Source: Candidatus Hydrogenedentota bacterium
GTDB taxonomy: Bacteria > Hydrogenedentota > Hydrogenedentia > Hydrogenedentales > SLHB01
Direction of reading: 5' to 3'
DNA: 5,143 nt
Assembly (NCBI GenBank): GCA_007136375.1
Contig: SLHB01000227.1
Coordinates: 1 to 5,143, forward strand
A program made the position numbers and the translations under genes. The notes beneath the pieces were generated by a model. It was not told the origin of the DNA and did not search any database. It saw only the letters and a program-made list of their open reading frames with translations. Shown piece by piece: positions 1 through 5,143 of the stretch. Every line of letters starts with the position of its first letter. Within the stretch, counting starts at the first letter, position 1.

Positions 1-1117
1 CAAAGCCGCGGGCGTCGGCGATCATGTCGAAGGCCACATAGACGCGGCCCTCCCGCAACCCTTCCAGGAGCGCCTCCTCGGAGTGTTCGCTGGCGAGAAT
101 GTGGGTATTGAAGAACCGTAGCGTCCGCGCGTAGTCGTCGACGTCGAAGCGGAAGACCTTGCCATCGCCGGGACGGGGCTCCGGGAGCAGCCAGCGCGCC
201 ACGGGCCGGATAAGCGCGTTGAGGCGGATCTCCGTGAAGGGCCGGCCCGCGGTGGTCCGGACCACGAGGGCGTCTTCCGGCGTCCAGAACCCCATGAGCC
301 CCACGTTCTGATGCGCGTCATTCCCGGCCACGCCGGTAATCCGCCGTTCCTCGTTGAGGGCGTCCCAGCGGGCGTGAATGCCGGGTTGCGGCCGGTAGAT
401 CCGGCGCATCACATGATCGGGATAGCGACCCAATGACAGCAGGATGTCCGGCGCGAGCGGCCACGGCCCAGCCTGAGTAAACAGGGCGTGGATGTTATAG
501 ATCTCCATGCCGCCAAGCTGCGGCAGCTCCCACATGCGGTCCCGTTCCGTGTGGGCAAAGAACAGGAGACCGCCTTCGGACGCGATGGTCTCCGCTAGCG
601 CGCGGGGTGGTTCGCGGCAATCCAGCACGGTGTCCGGCGGCAAGCCCCAGGCCATGAAGCCGTGGGCCATCTCGTACCCGGGCGCAAACAACACGTCGCC
701 GTGAACGCCCCGCCATCCCTTGCCGTAGTCCGCGCGGCCTTCCACGCAATGGTCGGTCATGAAAATGAAGTCGAGGTCCGCCTCCTGAGCCGCTTCCAGG
801 ATTTCGGGGTAGGTGATGAGGCTGTCGTGAGACCGGTGGGAATGGGCATGACAGACCCCGCGGTAGGTGTTCCATGCGTATTGGAAACTTGGCGGCTCGT
901 GGGCGGCCCGAATGGCGCGCCAGGCCGCTTCTTCCCTGGGAAAGCGCCAGAAGCGGTTGTACAAGGCTTCATGGAAGAAGATCAGGAACAGAACGAAGAG
1001 GAGCAGGAAGGCCGCGGCGGCCGCGCGCGCACTCCAGCGCAGCACCCATCGCGCGGCCCGGCGCCAACGGGCGGGGACGCGCGTCCCGGAATGGACCTTT
1101 TCGGACGGGGTGTTCAT
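1..1117 (-). CDS. Membrane-anchored PHP-domain metallo-hydrolase, C-terminus cut by window edge
   Basis: One uninterrupted frame reads from an ATG at 1117-1115 for 372 codons and leaves the window without a stop. Residues 1-30 are rich in Arg and Lys, and residues 31-48 form one hydrophobic helix, so a signal anchor with the catalytic domain outside the membrane is likely. The PHP metal-binding set is complete: H90-x-H92 with D98 (CHAHSHRSHDS), T121-D-H123, E149 in GYEM, H189 in FAHTE, and D267/H269 in GNDAH. PHP enzymes bind up to three metals and usually hydrolyse phosphoesters; the substrate here cannot be read. The visible end (residues 351-372, with GRVYVAFD) resembles the late part of such proteins, so probably only some tens of residues are missing. 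An in-frame TGA 27 bases upstream limits the start. No Shine-Dalgarno sequence is seen at normal spacing. The gene is divergent from the glycosyltransferase at 1202. Family assignment is firm; function is not. Confidence 0.9.
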   Translation of the reverse strand, partial: MNTPSEKVHSGTRVPARWRRAARWVLRWSARAAAAAFLLLFVLFLIFFHEALYNRFWRFPREEAAWRAIRAAHEPPSFQYAWNTYRGVCHAHSHRSHDSLITYPEILEAAQEADLDFIFMTDHCVEGRADYGKGWRGVHGDVLFAPGYEMAHGFMAWGLPPDTVLDCREPPRALAETIASEGGLLFFAHTERDRMWELPQLGGMEIYNIHALFTQAGPWPLAPDILLSLGRYPDHVMRRIYRPQPGIHARWDALNEERRITGVAGNDAHQNVGLMGFWTPEDALVVRTTAGRPFTEIRLNALIRPVARWLLPEPRPGDGKVFRFDVDDYARTLRFFNTHILASEHSEEALLEGLREGRVYVAFDMIADARGF

Positions 1118-1154
1118 GGTGTCTGACGCGGCTTTCTCTCATCGAAGCAGCGGC

Positions 1155-1177
1155 GGTCCTGGATCGCGCTCAGGACC
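1155..1177. repeat. Perfect 7-bp inverted repeat, possible operator
   Basis: GGTCCTG at 1155-1161 and CAGGACC at 1171-1177 are exact reverse complements separated by 9 bases, giving a dyad centred at 1166. The centre falls where the -35 hexamer of the promoter with -10 at 1187-1192 would lie, which suits a dimeric regulator controlling one or both divergent genes. It could also fold as a small hairpin in the leader of the PHP transcript. In DNA this GC-rich a chance 7-bp dyad is possible, so confidence in function is low. Confidence 0.35.
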
Positions 1178-1183
1178 CCAGAA

Positions 1184-1192
1184 TGCTACAAT
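1184..1192 (+). promoter_or_regulatory. Extended -10 promoter element TGCTACAAT
   Basis: TGC followed by TACAAT matches the extended -10 form (TGn plus TATAAT, with 5 of 6 in the hexamer). The region 16-18 bases upstream (about 1163-1170) has no TTGACA-like box, which is common for extended -10 promoters or for promoters that need an activator. Transcription would be expected to begin about 7 bases after the hexamer, near 1199-1200, only a few bases before the ATG at 1202. The motif is seen directly; its use as a promoter is inferred. Confidence 0.45.
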
Positions 1193-1201
1193 ACTCGACT
1201 T

Positions 1202-2215
1202 ATGCGAAGAGTCCTAGTGTTTTGCGCAAAGGATTGGCGGGTTCCGGACGCGGGTCTCCCGGAGCGTTACTGCTACCAAGTGTTCTCCCGCATGGCCCAG
1301 CAAGGCGATCAGGTCTCCTGGGTCTGCCAAGATCAGTTTTCCCGGCTTCTGAGCCAAGACGCGCGCCGCGGCGTGGAAGTCGCCGCGGGAATCCAGGTGG
1401 CCCGGCTCGGATTGCCCGCCTTTCACCCGATGATGGCCAGCATTCTCTACTCGCGTCTGGCTAACTCGGGCAAGTTAAGCGAACAATATGACGTGGTTGT
1501 GGACTGTGTCAACGGCCGCCCCATGCGGATTCCGGAGCGGGCGGACGTGCCCGTGTTGCCCCTTGTGTTCCGGCTCGGCCGTGGGGCGGGCCTATCAGAC
1601 GCCCCCCCGAACCCTTTGGCGGCCGCGTCCGAGCGCGCGCGGCAAGAAATGCTTGACGCAGGGCTGGACGAAAAGCATATCGTCTATGCGCCATACGGCG
1701 CCGATACGGAATTCTACCAACCCGGCCCGGAGCCAACCGGGCCTCCCGTGCTCACCGCCGTGACCCACCGGCCGGGGCGCTTGCTCCGGGCGCTGGCCGC
1801 CTTGGCGCGGCGCGGCGTGCTCCTGGACGTCACGATTATCAGCGTGCGCAAGCCATGGACATTGCAGCCGGGAGTGACGCACATCGCCCGGGCGCCAAAG
1901 GAAGAGCGGCTCGCCCTGTATCAAGAGTCGTCCATGGGCTACGTAGACGCCGGCACGGAACACGAAGCGGCGGCCATGGCGGCGTGCGGCCTTCCTGTAG
2001 TGGCGCCGGAGACCCTGGAAGGAATCGAACACATCCGTGATGGGGAAACGGGCTTGCTTCACGCGCCCCGGAGCCAGGCCGCCCTTGAGGAGCAGCTCAC
2101 GAAACTGGCGCAAGACAGCGCCCTCCGCCGCCAACTTGGCGCCCAAGCGCGGCAACAGGTGACTTCATGGGACAAGACAACGCGCGTCATCCAGGATCTT
2201 ATCGGCAAGCTTTAA
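1202..2215 (+). CDS. Divergent GT-B (GT4-like) glycosyltransferase
   Basis: The 337-residue product has the two-Rossmann layout of GT-B sugar transferases. The N-terminal domain starts MRRVLVFC, then DAGLPERYCYQVFSRMAQQG (residues 16-35), which stands in for the usual GG-x-E/R-x acceptor loop, and YDVVVDCVNGRPMRIP (96-111), a typical GT4 segment. YAPYGADTEFY (162-172) is the interdomain segment equivalent to IPNGVD. The C-terminal domain keeps AACGLPVVAPETLEGI (260-275) and IRDGETGLL (278-286), the nucleotide-sugar binding side. The protein is shorter than the usual 370-400 residues. The strand normally reading like aD-x-ii-x-vS is missing before residue 150, and the G-R-x-x-x-x-K and EX7E signatures are not recognisable. 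No Shine-Dalgarno precedes the ATG, but no better in-frame start exists and MRRVLVFC is a natural first strand. Its end overlaps the DUF2723-type gene by 49 bases. Donor and acceptor sugars are unknown. Confidence 0.8.
   Translation: MRRVLVFCAKDWRVPDAGLPERYCYQVFSRMAQQGDQVSWVCQDQFSRLLSQDARRGVEVAAGIQVARLGLPAFHPMMASILYSRLANSGKLSEQYDVVVDCVNGRPMRIPERADVPVLPLVFRLGRGAGLSDAPPNPLAAASERARQEMLDAGLDEKHIVYAPYGADTEFYQPGPEPTGPPVLTAVTHRPGRLLRALAALARRGVLLDVTIISVRKPWTLQPGVTHIARAPKEERLALYQESSMGYVDAGTEHEAAAMAACGLPVVAPETLEGIEHIRDGETGLLHAPRSQAALEEQLTKLAQDSALRRQLGAQARQQVTSWDKTTRVIQDLIGKL
2157..2162 (+). promoter_or_regulatory. Ribosome binding site AGGTGA deciding the start at 2167
   Basis: AGGTGA ends four bases before the ATG at 2167, a good match to the Shine-Dalgarno consensus, and lies inside the 3' end of the glycosyltransferase gene. 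It supports starting the downstream gene at 2167, giving a 49-base overlap, rather than at the next in-frame ATG at 2284, which would remove the first membrane helix. Confidence 0.65.
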
Positions 2216-4545
2216 GTGAACGGCCGGAGTGGGCGGCCGGGCTGTGCGGCGGCCTGGCCGCCCTGCTCTGGTTCGGCTTCCGGATGAGTCCAGGCGTGGC
2301 GTTTACGCCGTGGCAAGGCCCGCTCCTTCACGGGGACAGCCTGGAGCCCATCCCGCCCGTCGCGGGCATCCTATACGGTCTGGCGGGCGTCCTTCCCGGC
2401 GGACTCGGCGTCTGGACCGCCAACGGCCTCGCCGTGCTCCTCGGAGCGATAACCTGCGCGTTGGCTTCCGGAATCGCGGCCGGCGCCAGCAAATGGCTGG
2501 TTCCCCGTCCCGTCGCCGCCGCGTCCGGGGCGTTGGCGGGCGTTCTCTTGGCCACGTCGCCCTCCATGACGGGCGCCGCGGCGGCGGCGCACCCGGCCGT
2601 GGTCACCACCGCGCTCGCCCTAGGCGCCCTGGCGTTGCTCCTCGCCGCGCTGGAACGCGAAGCCGCGATGCCCTGGCTCGGAGCGGCGGCCGTCGCGGGC
2701 GGATTGGCCGCGGCGAACCACGCCGCCTTCGGCCTCCTCATCGTCTTGCTGCTCCTCGTCTACTTCTTCCATCCGCTGAACACCGCCGCCCTGCTGCCCC
2801 GGGCCGCGTTCCTGACGGCGCTCTTCGCCGCCGTGGCCCTCGCGCCCGTCCTGGCCGCCATCTGGTGGACCGGCGGAGCAGGACTGCTCATGAGTTACGC
2901 GCTCCGCTCCCCCTATCCGGCCATCGGGGAAGCGCCGCCGCAGTGGGGTTTCGGCGTGACGTTGCTCCGGGAGTTTCCCGCCCTGGCCCTGTTGCCCGCC
3001 GCGGCCGCCATGGTCCTCTTCTTCCGCCGCCCCACACAACGCTACGCCGTCATGTTGGCGGCCGTCTTTCTTATGATGGGGCCGTTCCTCCCCTTTCTGA
3101 CAAATCAGTACGGCGCGGAAACCTTCCTCCAGGATGGCGAAGCTCCCCTCGTCATGGCGCTGGCCGCGGCGAGCATCTTCATCGCATGCGGGACCGCCGC
3201 CGCCCTCGGCGCCATGTTCCGGCATGATCAGGCGCCACGGCTGGCCATCGGAACCGCCGTTCTCGCCGCCGCCCTCGTCGTGGCCTTCCAGTTCACCGGC
3301 GCGCCCAGCCGCAGCCATGGCGCCGCCAGCGCCGCCGCCGCCGCCATGCTTGACGCGTGCCCCGCGAACGCCATTCTTATCACGGGCGACCGCACCCTCA
3401 CATCGCTGGCGCTGAGCGCGCAGAGGAGCGGGGACCACCGGACGGATGTCCGCGTGCTTCCCCTGGACGCCCTCGTGGACACATCCTACCGCAACCGGGC
3501 GAACGCCCACTGGGACGGCGCCGTCGACCTGCCCCGCGTCTTTCCCCAACCCGGCGCGCTGGAGCGGTGGGAACGGGAGCAGCCGCTCCAATGGCGCAGG
3601 CTCCAAGACCGGGACGGAGACGAGGAAGCCCTCAGAGACCTGTTGGTCTGGGATTTTGTGCGCGACAACGCGCCGGAGCGCCCCATGGCCTTCGCGGGCT
3701 TCGCGCCCGCATGGCTTGCGGCGCGGGCCGGCATAGCGGGCCCGGTCCTCGTCTACCCCCGGGAAGGCCACGATGATGACGGAGGCAATCCCACGCCATT
3801 CCATGAGCAGACCGCGGACCTCGCTCCTTCCCGAGACCCCCAGGGCAACGCCGTGCTGGCGAACATCCTCCTTCCTCTATCCGACAGCGCACGCCGTCAG
3901 GGCGAGGCCGAGAAGGCCGCCGCCCTGGCCACCATCGCCGCCACCCTCGAACCCGGCAATCCCAGCCACCTCCTCGCGCTGACGCGGGCTTCCGCGCGGA
4001 CCGGCGCCATCGACGACGCGCGCGAGCATGGCGCCCGCTACGCCGCCCTCCTGCCAAGGGCGCTCAGCGGCGCGGAAATCACGGAGATCTTGGACAACGA
4101 GGTGCGGCGCTTGCAGATGGAGGAGGCCTTTCTCGGAGAAGCGCGGCGAGACGGCGCCGGAAACGCGGAAGAACGCCAACACCTGGCGGAACAACTTTGG
4201 GTCGCGGATGAACTCGCCATCCTTGAGCAGGGCTACGATCTCATCCTAGAGGACAATCCGGAGGACTTGGACGCCCTCTATCATTTAGCGGCCGCCCGGG
4301 CGCAGCTCGGCCACATCCAGGAGGCCCACGGGCTGTTGGGGCGGTGGATCGAGGAAGCCGTCAGCGGTCTCCAACTCACCGCCGCCGAAATCAGCAGCAT
4401 CCTGGAGAACGACGGACGGTTCGTACTGTTGCGCATGCCATTGCGTCCCGCTGGAAGCGTCGCCCTGGATCCGGCCGTGGACCCCCTCCCATCCGGCCGC
4501 CCCGGGGCCGGCCTCCTCGCCGGAGCGGGAGCGCCGGCGCGGTAG
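2167..4545 (+). CDS. DUF2723-type multi-pass membrane protein with TPR-like C-terminal tail
   Basis: The 792-residue protein has about 9-11 hydrophobic helices between residues 22 and 375 (for example 22-40, 80-105, 142-162, 187-201, 206-234, 270-286, 292-311, 326-350, 357-375), then an Ala-rich linker (386-394) and a soluble half. The order of landmarks fits DUF2723 (relatives of the eukaryotic O-mannosyltransferase TMEM260): an N-terminal helix followed by SPGVAFTP (41-48), PPVAGILYGLAGVLP (63-77), GGLAAANHAAFGLL (178-191), then NAILITGDRTLTSLAL (401-416) plus DVRVLPLDAL (427-436), and NAPERPMAFAG (501-511). The usual acidic D-S-G-E motif near the first loop reads T-P-W-Q, although D57 and E60 lie close by. 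Residues 575-759 are helical and TPR-like and contain a two-copy repeat; residues 760-792 are a Pro/Gly/Ala-rich tail. It is co-transcribed with the upstream glycosyltransferase, and transfer of a lipid-linked sugar at the outer face of the membrane is a plausible but unproved role. Confidence 0.72.
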   Translation: MGQDNARHPGSYRQALSERPEWAAGLCGGLAALLWFGFRMSPGVAFTPWQGPLLHGDSLEPIPPVAGILYGLAGVLPGGLGVWTANGLAVLLGAITCALASGIAAGASKWLVPRPVAAASGALAGVLLATSPSMTGAAAAAHPAVVTTALALGALALLLAALEREAAMPWLGAAAVAGGLAAANHAAFGLLIVLLLLVYFFHPLNTAALLPRAAFLTALFAAVALAPVLAAIWWTGGAGLLMSYALRSPYPAIGEAPPQWGFGVTLLREFPALALLPAAAAMVLFFRRPTQRYAVMLAAVFLMMGPFLPFLTNQYGAETFLQDGEAPLVMALAAASIFIACGTAAALGAMFRHDQAPRLAIGTAVLAAALVVAFQFTGAPSRSHGAASAAAAAMLDACPANAILITGDRTLTSLALSAQRSGDHRTDVRVLPLDALVDTSYRNRANAHWDGAVDLPRVFPQPGALERWEREQPLQWRRLQDRDGDEEALRDLLVWDFVRDNAPERPMAFAGFAPAWLAARAGIAGPVLVYPREGHDDDGGNPTPFHEQTADLAPSRDPQGNAVLANILLPLSDSARRQGEAEKAAALATIAATLEPGNPSHLLALTRASARTGAIDDAREHGARYAALLPRALSGAEITEILDNEVRRLQMEEAFLGEARRDGAGNAEERQHLAEQLWVADELAILEQGYDLILEDNPEDLDALYHLAAARAQLGHIQEAHGLLGRWIEEAVSGLQLTAAEISSILENDGRFVLLRMPLRPAGSVALDPAVDPLPSGRPGAGLLAGAGAPAR
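3331..3345 (+). repeat. (GCC)5 trinucleotide run coding for an Ala linker
   Basis: Five perfect GCC units encode part of an Ala-rich stretch (residues 386-394) joining the last membrane helix to the soluble half of the DUF2723-type protein. It is a simple-sequence tract that could vary in length by slippage without shifting the frame. It is probably just a flexible or helical linker in GC-rich coding DNA. Confidence 0.6.
3925..4101 (+). repeat. Internal protein repeat, copy 1 (residues 587-645)
   Basis: This part of the DUF2723-type protein encodes a TPR-like helical unit: L594-E595, NPS (598-600), the R-T-G-A-I-D-D-A turn (611-618), and the distinctive end AEITEILDNE (636-645). The same order of landmarks recurs in the second copy at 4222-4413. 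Similarity is visible at protein level only; the DNA of the two copies is not closely alike, so the duplication is old or convergent. Confidence 0.5.
4222..4413 (+). repeat. Internal protein repeat, copy 2 (residues 686-749)
   Basis: The second copy has L694-E695, NPED (697-700), the turn Q-L-G-H-I-Q-E-A (713-720), and the end AEISSILEND (740-749), matching AEITEILDNE of copy 1. The offset between copies is 102-104 residues, with small length differences in the loops. This copy fits the TPR consensus better than copy 1 does (DALYHLAAARAQLGHIQEA, 702-720). Confidence 0.5.
4493..4511. other. GC-rich inverted repeat near the convergent gene ends
   Basis: CCGGCC at 4493-4498 and GGCCGG at 4506-4511 can form a 6-bp stem with a 7-base loop, about 35 bases before the stop of the DUF2723-type gene. 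A second overlapping 5-bp stem pairs 4508-4512 with 4519-4523. Neither is followed by a T-run on either strand, so they do not qualify as intrinsic terminators. They may slow polymerase or reflect base composition alone. Confidence 0.25.
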
Positions 4546-4546
4546 T

Positions 4547-5053
4547 TCAGGCGTTTTCGGTCCGTGGCCCGTCCATGACGGCCTGAAGCCGCGCCGCCCA
4601 ACCGGACGGCAATACGCCGCGGTCGCTCACCGTGATCCGGCGCCGGCCGCCGCCCAGGTGCTCCAACAATACGTCGACCCGTTGCGCGGGAAGCAGCGCC
4701 TCCGCCCGCTCGGCCCATTCGATCATGCAGCACCCCTCGGGCATATCCAGCAATTCCTCGATGCCCAAATCCAACGCCTCTTCCGCCGCGCCTAGGCGGT
4801 ATAGGTCGAGGTGGTGGAGAACCGGGCCGGCGCCATAGGCGTTCACCAGGGTAAAGGTCGGGCTGTGCACGGCGTGTTCGGCGCCAAAACACCGGGCGGC
4901 GCCGCGGACCAGACAGGTCTTGCCCGCCGCGAGATTGCCGTGAAGGGCGGCCACGGCGCCCGGGGGCAAGAGGCGCGCCAAGGCCTCGCCGAGGGCTTCC
5001 GTGGCTTCCGGCGAGTCCGTCTCGACCACGGCGGATTCCGGCGCCGCGCTCAT
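4547..5053 (-). CDS. tsaE: TsaE, ATPase of the tRNA t6A37 threonylcarbamoyl transfer complex
   Basis: The 168-residue product is a full-length TsaE (YjeE family, usually about 150-165 residues). TsaE is the small ATPase that works with TsaB and TsaD to place threonylcarbamoyl on A37 of tRNAs reading ANN codons, in the cytoplasm. The Walker A loop is GNLAAGKT (39-46, K45/T46), a slight variant of the common GDLGAGKT. The family motifs SPTF (64-67), HLDLYRL (81-87) and IEWAER (111-116, with E112-W113) follow in the expected order and spacing. Its ATG (5053-5051) overlaps the stop of the upstream glgA-like gene as ATGA, so translation is probably coupled. The stop lies one base from the stop of the convergent DUF2723-type gene. 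No key residue is missing. Confidence 0.95.
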   Translation of the reverse strand: MSAAPESAVVETDSPEATEALGEALARLLPPGAVAALHGNLAAGKTCLVRGAARCFGAEHAVHSPTFTLVNAYGAGPVLHHLDLYRLGAAEEALDLGIEELLDMPEGCCMIEWAERAEALLPAQRVDVLLEHLGGGRRRITVSDRGVLPSGWAARLQAVMDGPRTENA

Positions 5054-5143
5054 GGCTTGCGCATGGCCTTCTCATAAAGGCCCACGTACTCCTTCGCCGC
5101 TAGCTCCCAGGAGAAGTCATTGCGCATCCCCGTTAGCCGGATG
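5050..5143 (-). CDS. glgA: Glycogen synthase (GT5) C-terminal end, cut by window edge
   Basis: Only the last 30 codons are inside the window, ending with TGA at 5052-5050. They read IRLTGMRNDFSWELAAKEYV followed by GLYEKAMRKP. The pattern M-x-x-D-F-S-W-x-x-A-A-x-x-Y-x-x-L-Y is the characteristic C-terminal helix of bacterial glycogen/starch synthases, which add glucose from ADP-glucose to alpha-1,4-glucan chains in the cytoplasm. The catalytic domains lie beyond the right edge and cannot be checked. Another GT-B enzyme with a similar final helix is the main alternative. The stop overlaps the tsaE start by four bases (ATGA), so the two form an operon. Confidence 0.75.
   Translation of the reverse strand, partial: IRLTGMRNDFSWELAAKEYVGLYEKAMRKP

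Larger units (their letters stand above)
1118..1201. promoter_or_regulatory. Divergent intergenic control region
   Basis: These 84 bases separate the start codons of the minus-strand PHP gene and the plus-strand glycosyltransferase gene, so promoters for both must lie here or reach into the coding ends. On the plus strand there is a good extended -10 element close to the start at 1202. For the minus strand the only candidate -10 I see is TATTGT at 1193-1188, a weak 4/6 match overlapping the plus-strand -10, without a clear -35. A perfect inverted repeat lies at 1155-1177. No Shine-Dalgarno sequence precedes either start codon at the usual distance. Confidence 0.6.

Noticed and set aside
22..972. 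Possible frameshift in the PHP gene, suggested by several short minus-strand frames (22-321, 495-875, 757-972)
   Set aside because: The frame from 1117 is open without interruption to the left edge and contains all PHP motifs in order, so the short frames are off-frame shadows and the gene is intact as far as visible.
662..1217. Plus-strand frames covering the 5' half of the PHP gene (662-1126 and 867-1217)
   Set aside because: They are antisense to a frame carrying the full set of PHP metal ligands and show no motifs of their own.
2229..3227. A 332-codon plus-strand frame inside the DUF2723-type gene
   Set aside because: The product is extremely Arg/Gly/Pro-rich with no recognisable domain, and it is a shifted reading of a gene with clear membrane helices and family motifs.
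2620..3804. A 394-codon open frame on the minus strand
   Set aside because: It lies wholly antisense to the DUF2723-type gene and its translation is a low-complexity mix of Gly, Glu, Arg and Gln without motifs. Long antisense frames are expected in GC-rich coding DNA.
4493..4523. GC-rich hairpins as an intrinsic terminator
   Set aside because: There is no T-run after the stems on either strand, and they lie upstream of the stop of the plus-strand gene. They are kept only as a low-confidence inverted repeat.
4281..5075. A 264-codon minus-strand frame overlapping tsaE
   Set aside because: It is a shifted shadow of tsaE and of the antisense of the preceding gene; the real tsaE motifs are in the frame 5053-4547.

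Overview
This is a gene-dense, GC-rich bacterial window holding five protein-coding genes, two of them cut by the window edges, and almost no non-coding DNA. The only real intergenic space is the 84 bases between two divergent genes at 1118-1201. I see no tRNA, rRNA, CRISPR array, insertion sequence or attachment site. The taxonomic signal is weak. A glycogen synthase tail next to tsaE, a very Ala-rich DUF2723-type membrane protein and a membrane-anchored PHP hydrolase would fit a Gram-negative-type bacterium. A member of the PVC group or a neighbouring uncultured phylum such as Hydrogenedentota or Lentisphaerota is possible, but this is an inference from protein style, not a firm assignment.

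Layout: (1) 1-1117, minus strand, a PHP-family metallo-hydrolase anchored by one N-terminal membrane helix; its C-terminus runs off the left edge. (2) 1118-1201, a divergent promoter region with an extended -10 box (TGCTACAAT) very close to the next start codon and a perfect 7-bp inverted repeat just upstream of it. (3) 1202-2215, plus strand, a short, divergent GT-B (GT4-like) glycosyltransferase. (4) 2167-4545, plus strand, overlapping gene 3 by 49 bases: a multi-pass membrane protein of the DUF2723 type with a soluble C-terminal half carrying TPR-like repeats. (5) 4547-5053, minus strand, tsaE, the ATPase of the tRNA t6A pathway, ending one base from the end of gene 4. (6) 5050-5143, minus strand, the last 30 codons of a probable glycogen synthase (glgA), whose stop overlaps the tsaE start as ATGA.

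How they fit together: genes 3 and 4 form a translationally linked pair. Both point to sugar transfer at the membrane, with gene 3 a cytoplasmic-type glycosyltransferase and gene 4 a polytopic glycosyltransferase-like protein. The PHP hydrolase is divergent from them and probably acts outside the cytoplasmic membrane; the shared control region could co-regulate all three. The glgA-tsaE pair is a separate housekeeping operon running into the first one tail to tail. The most unusual points are the loss of recognisable catalytic landmarks in both glycosyltransferase-like proteins, the probable leaderless start of gene 3, and the internal duplication in the tail of gene 4. I found no clear evidence of a wholly new defence or mobile system.
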